A stretch of 15,741 nt of DNA from an uncultured Lachnospiraceae bacterium. Lineage in GTDB: Bacteria > Bacillota_A > Clostridia > Lachnospirales > Lachnospiraceae. The position numbers and the translations under genes are program-made. The stretch lies in the NCBI GenBank assembly GCA_902795715.1, contig CADBME010000158.1, forward strand, positions 1-15,741. Direction: 5' to 3'. Below, one piece after another: positions 13,901 to 15,741 of this stretch; the stretch's first letter is position 1, and the number at the start of each line of letters is the position of its first letter. The notes under the pieces were generated by a model. That model ran no database searches, had not been told where the DNA came from, and worked only from the letters and a program-made list of their open reading frames with translations.

Positions 13901-14515
13901 CTATGCCTCCTCAGTCTCCTCACTTTCCCTTTCCAGAACATACTTTTCAATCAGACTCCAGATTTCTTCCCTCCCCTGGCCGGTTTCCGCGGAGAAGGGG
14001 ATGATGGGAACCCCTTCCACTACCTTCAGAGTGGACCGGATCAGGGCCAGCTGCTTATTTTTCTGGCTTCTTTTGATCTTATCCAGTTTTGTGGCAATGA
14101 TGGCCGGAGAAAAGCCATTACTCAGGATCCACCGGTACATCATGACATCATTGTCTGTCGGCTTATGCCTTATATCAATCAATAGAAATACCATCCGAAG
14201 CTGATCAGAACTGTGGAGGTAATTCTCGATCATTGGCCCCCATTTCTGGCTTTCCGATCTGGATATTTTGGCATAACCATATCCGGGAAGGTCTACAATA
14301 TAGAGGGCCTTATTGATATTGTAAAAATTAATAGTCCGTGTTTTCCCCGGCTGGCCAGAAGTTCTGGCCAGTTTTTTTCGGTTAACCAGCTTGTTGATCA
14401 TGGATGATTTGCCAACATTTGATTTGCCTGCGAAAGCCACTTCCGGCAGGCTGTTGACAGGCAGTGTGCTGGTAACACCACATACGGTTTCCAATTCCGC
14501 TGATTTTATAACCAT
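13901..14515 (-). CDS. engB: ribosome-biogenesis GTPase EngB/YsxC (YihA)
   Basis: EngB is an essential small GTPase that assists large-subunit ribosome assembly. All G motifs are visible in the 204 residues: G1 GKSNVGKSS (30-38), G2 around Thr61 in GKTRTINF, G3 DLPGYG (75-80), G4 TKLD (142-145) and G5 SAE (175-177). Length is typical. The ATG at 14515 has GAGGTG 5 nt upstream. It lies 19 nt after lon on the same strand, the order known from B. subtilis lonA-ysxC, so cotranscription with lon is expected. It converges with the DUF4364 gene. Codons for residues 46-54 (KKLARTSGQ begins at residue 47) form a perfect hairpin that is a terminator on the opposite strand. Confidence 0.96.
   Translation of the reverse strand: MVIKSAELETVCGVTSTLPVNSLPEVAFAGKSNVGKSSMINKLVNRKKLARTSGQPGKTRTINFYNINKALYIVDLPGYGYAKISRSESQKWGPMIENYLHSSDQLRMVFLLIDIRHKPTDNDVMMYRWILSNGFSPAIIATKLDKIKRSQKNKQLALIRSTLKVVEGVPIIPFSAETGQGREEIWSLIEKYVLERESEETEEA
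14351..14378 (+). terminator. strong intrinsic terminator on the plus strand, embedded in engB
   Basis: CTGGCCAGA (14351-14359) and its exact complement (14363-14371) form a 9-bp stem with triloop AGT, directly followed by seven T (14372-14378). G-U pairs can extend the base. It lies 475 nt past the DUF4364 stop, in the path of read-through from the malic enzyme operon, and wholly within the engB coding sequence under the conserved RKKLARTSGQ stretch. Confidence 0.75.
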
Positions 14516-14534
14516 GTTTTCACCTCTTCATCCT

Positions 14535-15741
14535 CTATTTCCTGACAAAAGCGATTTCTGTCACCTGGTCCATATGGTCCACATAGGTGATTTTCATTCC
14601 TTCCACAATCTCCTCGTCCAATTCTTTGATATTACGGCGGTTGCGGGCAGGAACAAGTACTTCCTTGACACCGGCCGTTTTGGCTGCCAGCAGTTTCTCC
14701 TTGAGACCGCCAACGGGAAGAACTCTTCCCCGGAGGGTAATCTCACCGGTCATGGCGATATCACCCCGGACCGGGATACCGGCTATGACCGACAGCATGG
14801 CCAGAGCCATGGTGATACCAGCTGAGGGACCGTCCTTGGGAACCGCTCCTTCCGGAATATGGAGATGGATGTCATGTTTGTCAAAATAATCCCGGGGAAT
14901 ATCATATTTCTCAGATAAGGATCGGACATAGGAAAGACCAATCTGGGCAGATTCTTTCATGACATCTCCCATCTGGCCGGTCAGTCCCAGATTCCCCTTG
15001 CCAGGCATTACATTGACCTCGATGGACAGGGTATCGCCACCCACGCTGGTCCAGGCCAGTCCCCGGACGATCCCGATCTGGGGCTCGGAAATCCTGTCGT
15101 CCTCCTCATAGGGAGCGGTTCCCAGCAGGTCTTCCAGAGAATCTGCGGTAACCTCCAGGTGTTTTTCCCCTTCTACGATCTTGCGGGCGGCCTTATGCAT
15201 GATCTGGCCGATCTTTCTCTCCAGTTCACGAACACCGGCTTCTCTTGTATAATTGTGGATGATCTCCCGGATGACTTCCTCGCTGAGGCTGATCTGCTTT
15301 TTTTGTACACCGCTTGCCTTTCTCTGCTTGCGGATCAGATAATTCCGGGCAATATGGTATTTTTCATTTTCCGTGTAACTGGATAGCTCCAGGATTTCCA
15401 TACGGTCCAGGAGAGGACGGGCTATGGGAGCCAGATCATTGGCTGTAGCTATAAAAAGCACGTCAGACAAATCCAGGGGTACTTCCAGATAATGGTCGCG
15501 GAAGTTCACATTCTGCTCCCCGTCCAGGACTTCCAGAAGAGCGGACGCCGTATCTCCCTTATAATCGCTGCTCACCTTGTCAATCTCATCCAGGAGCATG
15601 ACCGGATTACGCACGCCGGCCTGACGGATCCCTTCCGCGATCCTTCCGGGCATCGCACCGACATAGGTCTTCCTGTGACCCCGGATCTCAGCCTCATCCC
15701 GCACTCCGCCCAGGGAGATGCGGACATATTTTTTATTGAGG
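14535..15741 (-). CDS. lon: ATP-dependent protease Lon, N-terminus cut by window edge
   Basis: Lon degrades damaged and regulatory proteins in the cytoplasm. The 401 visible residues begin just after where Walker A should be, at [20 protein letters not shown], which stays open to the window edge, so the internal GTG at 15704 is not the true start. Walker B is [11 protein letters not shown]; the sensor is LFIATAND. The proteolytic dyad is Ser in PKDGPSAG (codon 14823-14825) and the second Lys of GGLKEK (codon 14694-14696), 43 residues apart as in E. coli Lon Ser679/Lys722. The C-terminus is complete. engB starts 19 nt downstream. Roughly the first half of the protein (substrate-binding domain and Walker A) is outside the window. 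Confidence 0.96.
   Translation of the reverse strand, partial: LNKKYVRISLGGVRDEAEIRGHRKTYVGAMPGRIAEGIRQAGVRNPVMLLDEIDKVSSDYKGDTASALLEVLDGEQNVNFRDHYLEVPLDLSDVLFIATANDLAPIARPLLDRMEILELSSYTENEKYHIARNYLIRKQRKASGVQKKQISLSEEVIREIIHNYTREAGVRELERKIGQIMHKAARKIVEGEKHLEVTADSLEDLLGTAPYEEDDRISEPQIGIVRGLAWTSVGGDTLSIEVNVMPGKGNLGLTGQMGDVMKESAQIGLSYVRSLSEKYDIPRDYFDKHDIHLHIPEGAVPKDGPSAGITMALAMLSVIAGIPVRGDIAMTGEITLRGRVLPVGGLKEKLLAAKTAGVKEVLVPARNRRNIKELDEEIVEGMKITYVDHMDQVTEIAFVRK

Overview
The window looks like a chromosomal segment of a low-to-mid GC Firmicute, most likely a Clostridia member of the Lachnospiraceae type (inference). The grounds are strong GGAGG-type ribosome binding sites, an I-alpha glutamine synthetase with the Arg62/Glu304 feedback residues, the lon-engB gene order, a DUF4364 winged-helix protein, a QueH-type epoxyqueuosine reductase, and a short malic enzyme. 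No rRNA, tRNA, CRISPR array, transposase or phage gene was recognised.

Layout, left to right. (1) 1-4316, minus strand: an export cassette read as membrane-fusion adaptor (4316-1956), MacB/YknY-type ABC ATPase (1816-1133), then a second adaptor-like protein running off the left edge (from 1114). No permease lies between them; it may be beyond the edge. Both adaptors carry large low-complexity additions. (2) 4809-7050, minus: glnA then dapF, probably cotranscribed. The region upstream of glnA holds a promoter candidate and three CATTTCC heptamers exactly 11 bp apart. (3) 7272-7934, plus: queH, divergent from glnA and convergent with the next block. (4) 7918-10654, minus: rho, a COG2426-type small membrane protein, and a membrane-anchored zinc-ribbon protein. 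Between the last two sits an 86-bp near-perfect palindrome. (5) 11116-13876, plus: malic enzyme, a TIGR01212-type radical SAM protein and a DUF4364 protein. (6) 13901-15741, minus: engB preceded by lon, which runs off the right edge.

Most of the genes are housekeeping: nitrogen assimilation, diaminopimelate/peptidoglycan and lysine synthesis, queuosine modification, transcription termination, malate decarboxylation, ribosome assembly and proteolysis. The accessory-looking part is the export cassette.

The most unusual signal is structural. At both convergent gene junctions, a textbook intrinsic terminator for the opposing transcript is embedded inside a conserved coding stretch of the facing gene: 7785-7810 inside queH (stops minus-strand RNA) and 14351-14378 inside engB (stops plus-strand RNA). 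Seen from the sense strand, each is an A7/A8 run followed at once by a perfect hairpin. The 86-bp palindrome, placed between a stop codon and the next gene's ribosome binding site, is the best candidate for a dispersed repeat. I did not find convincing evidence of a wholly new multi-gene system. The double-adaptor exporter and the embedded terminators are the items that most deserve follow-up.
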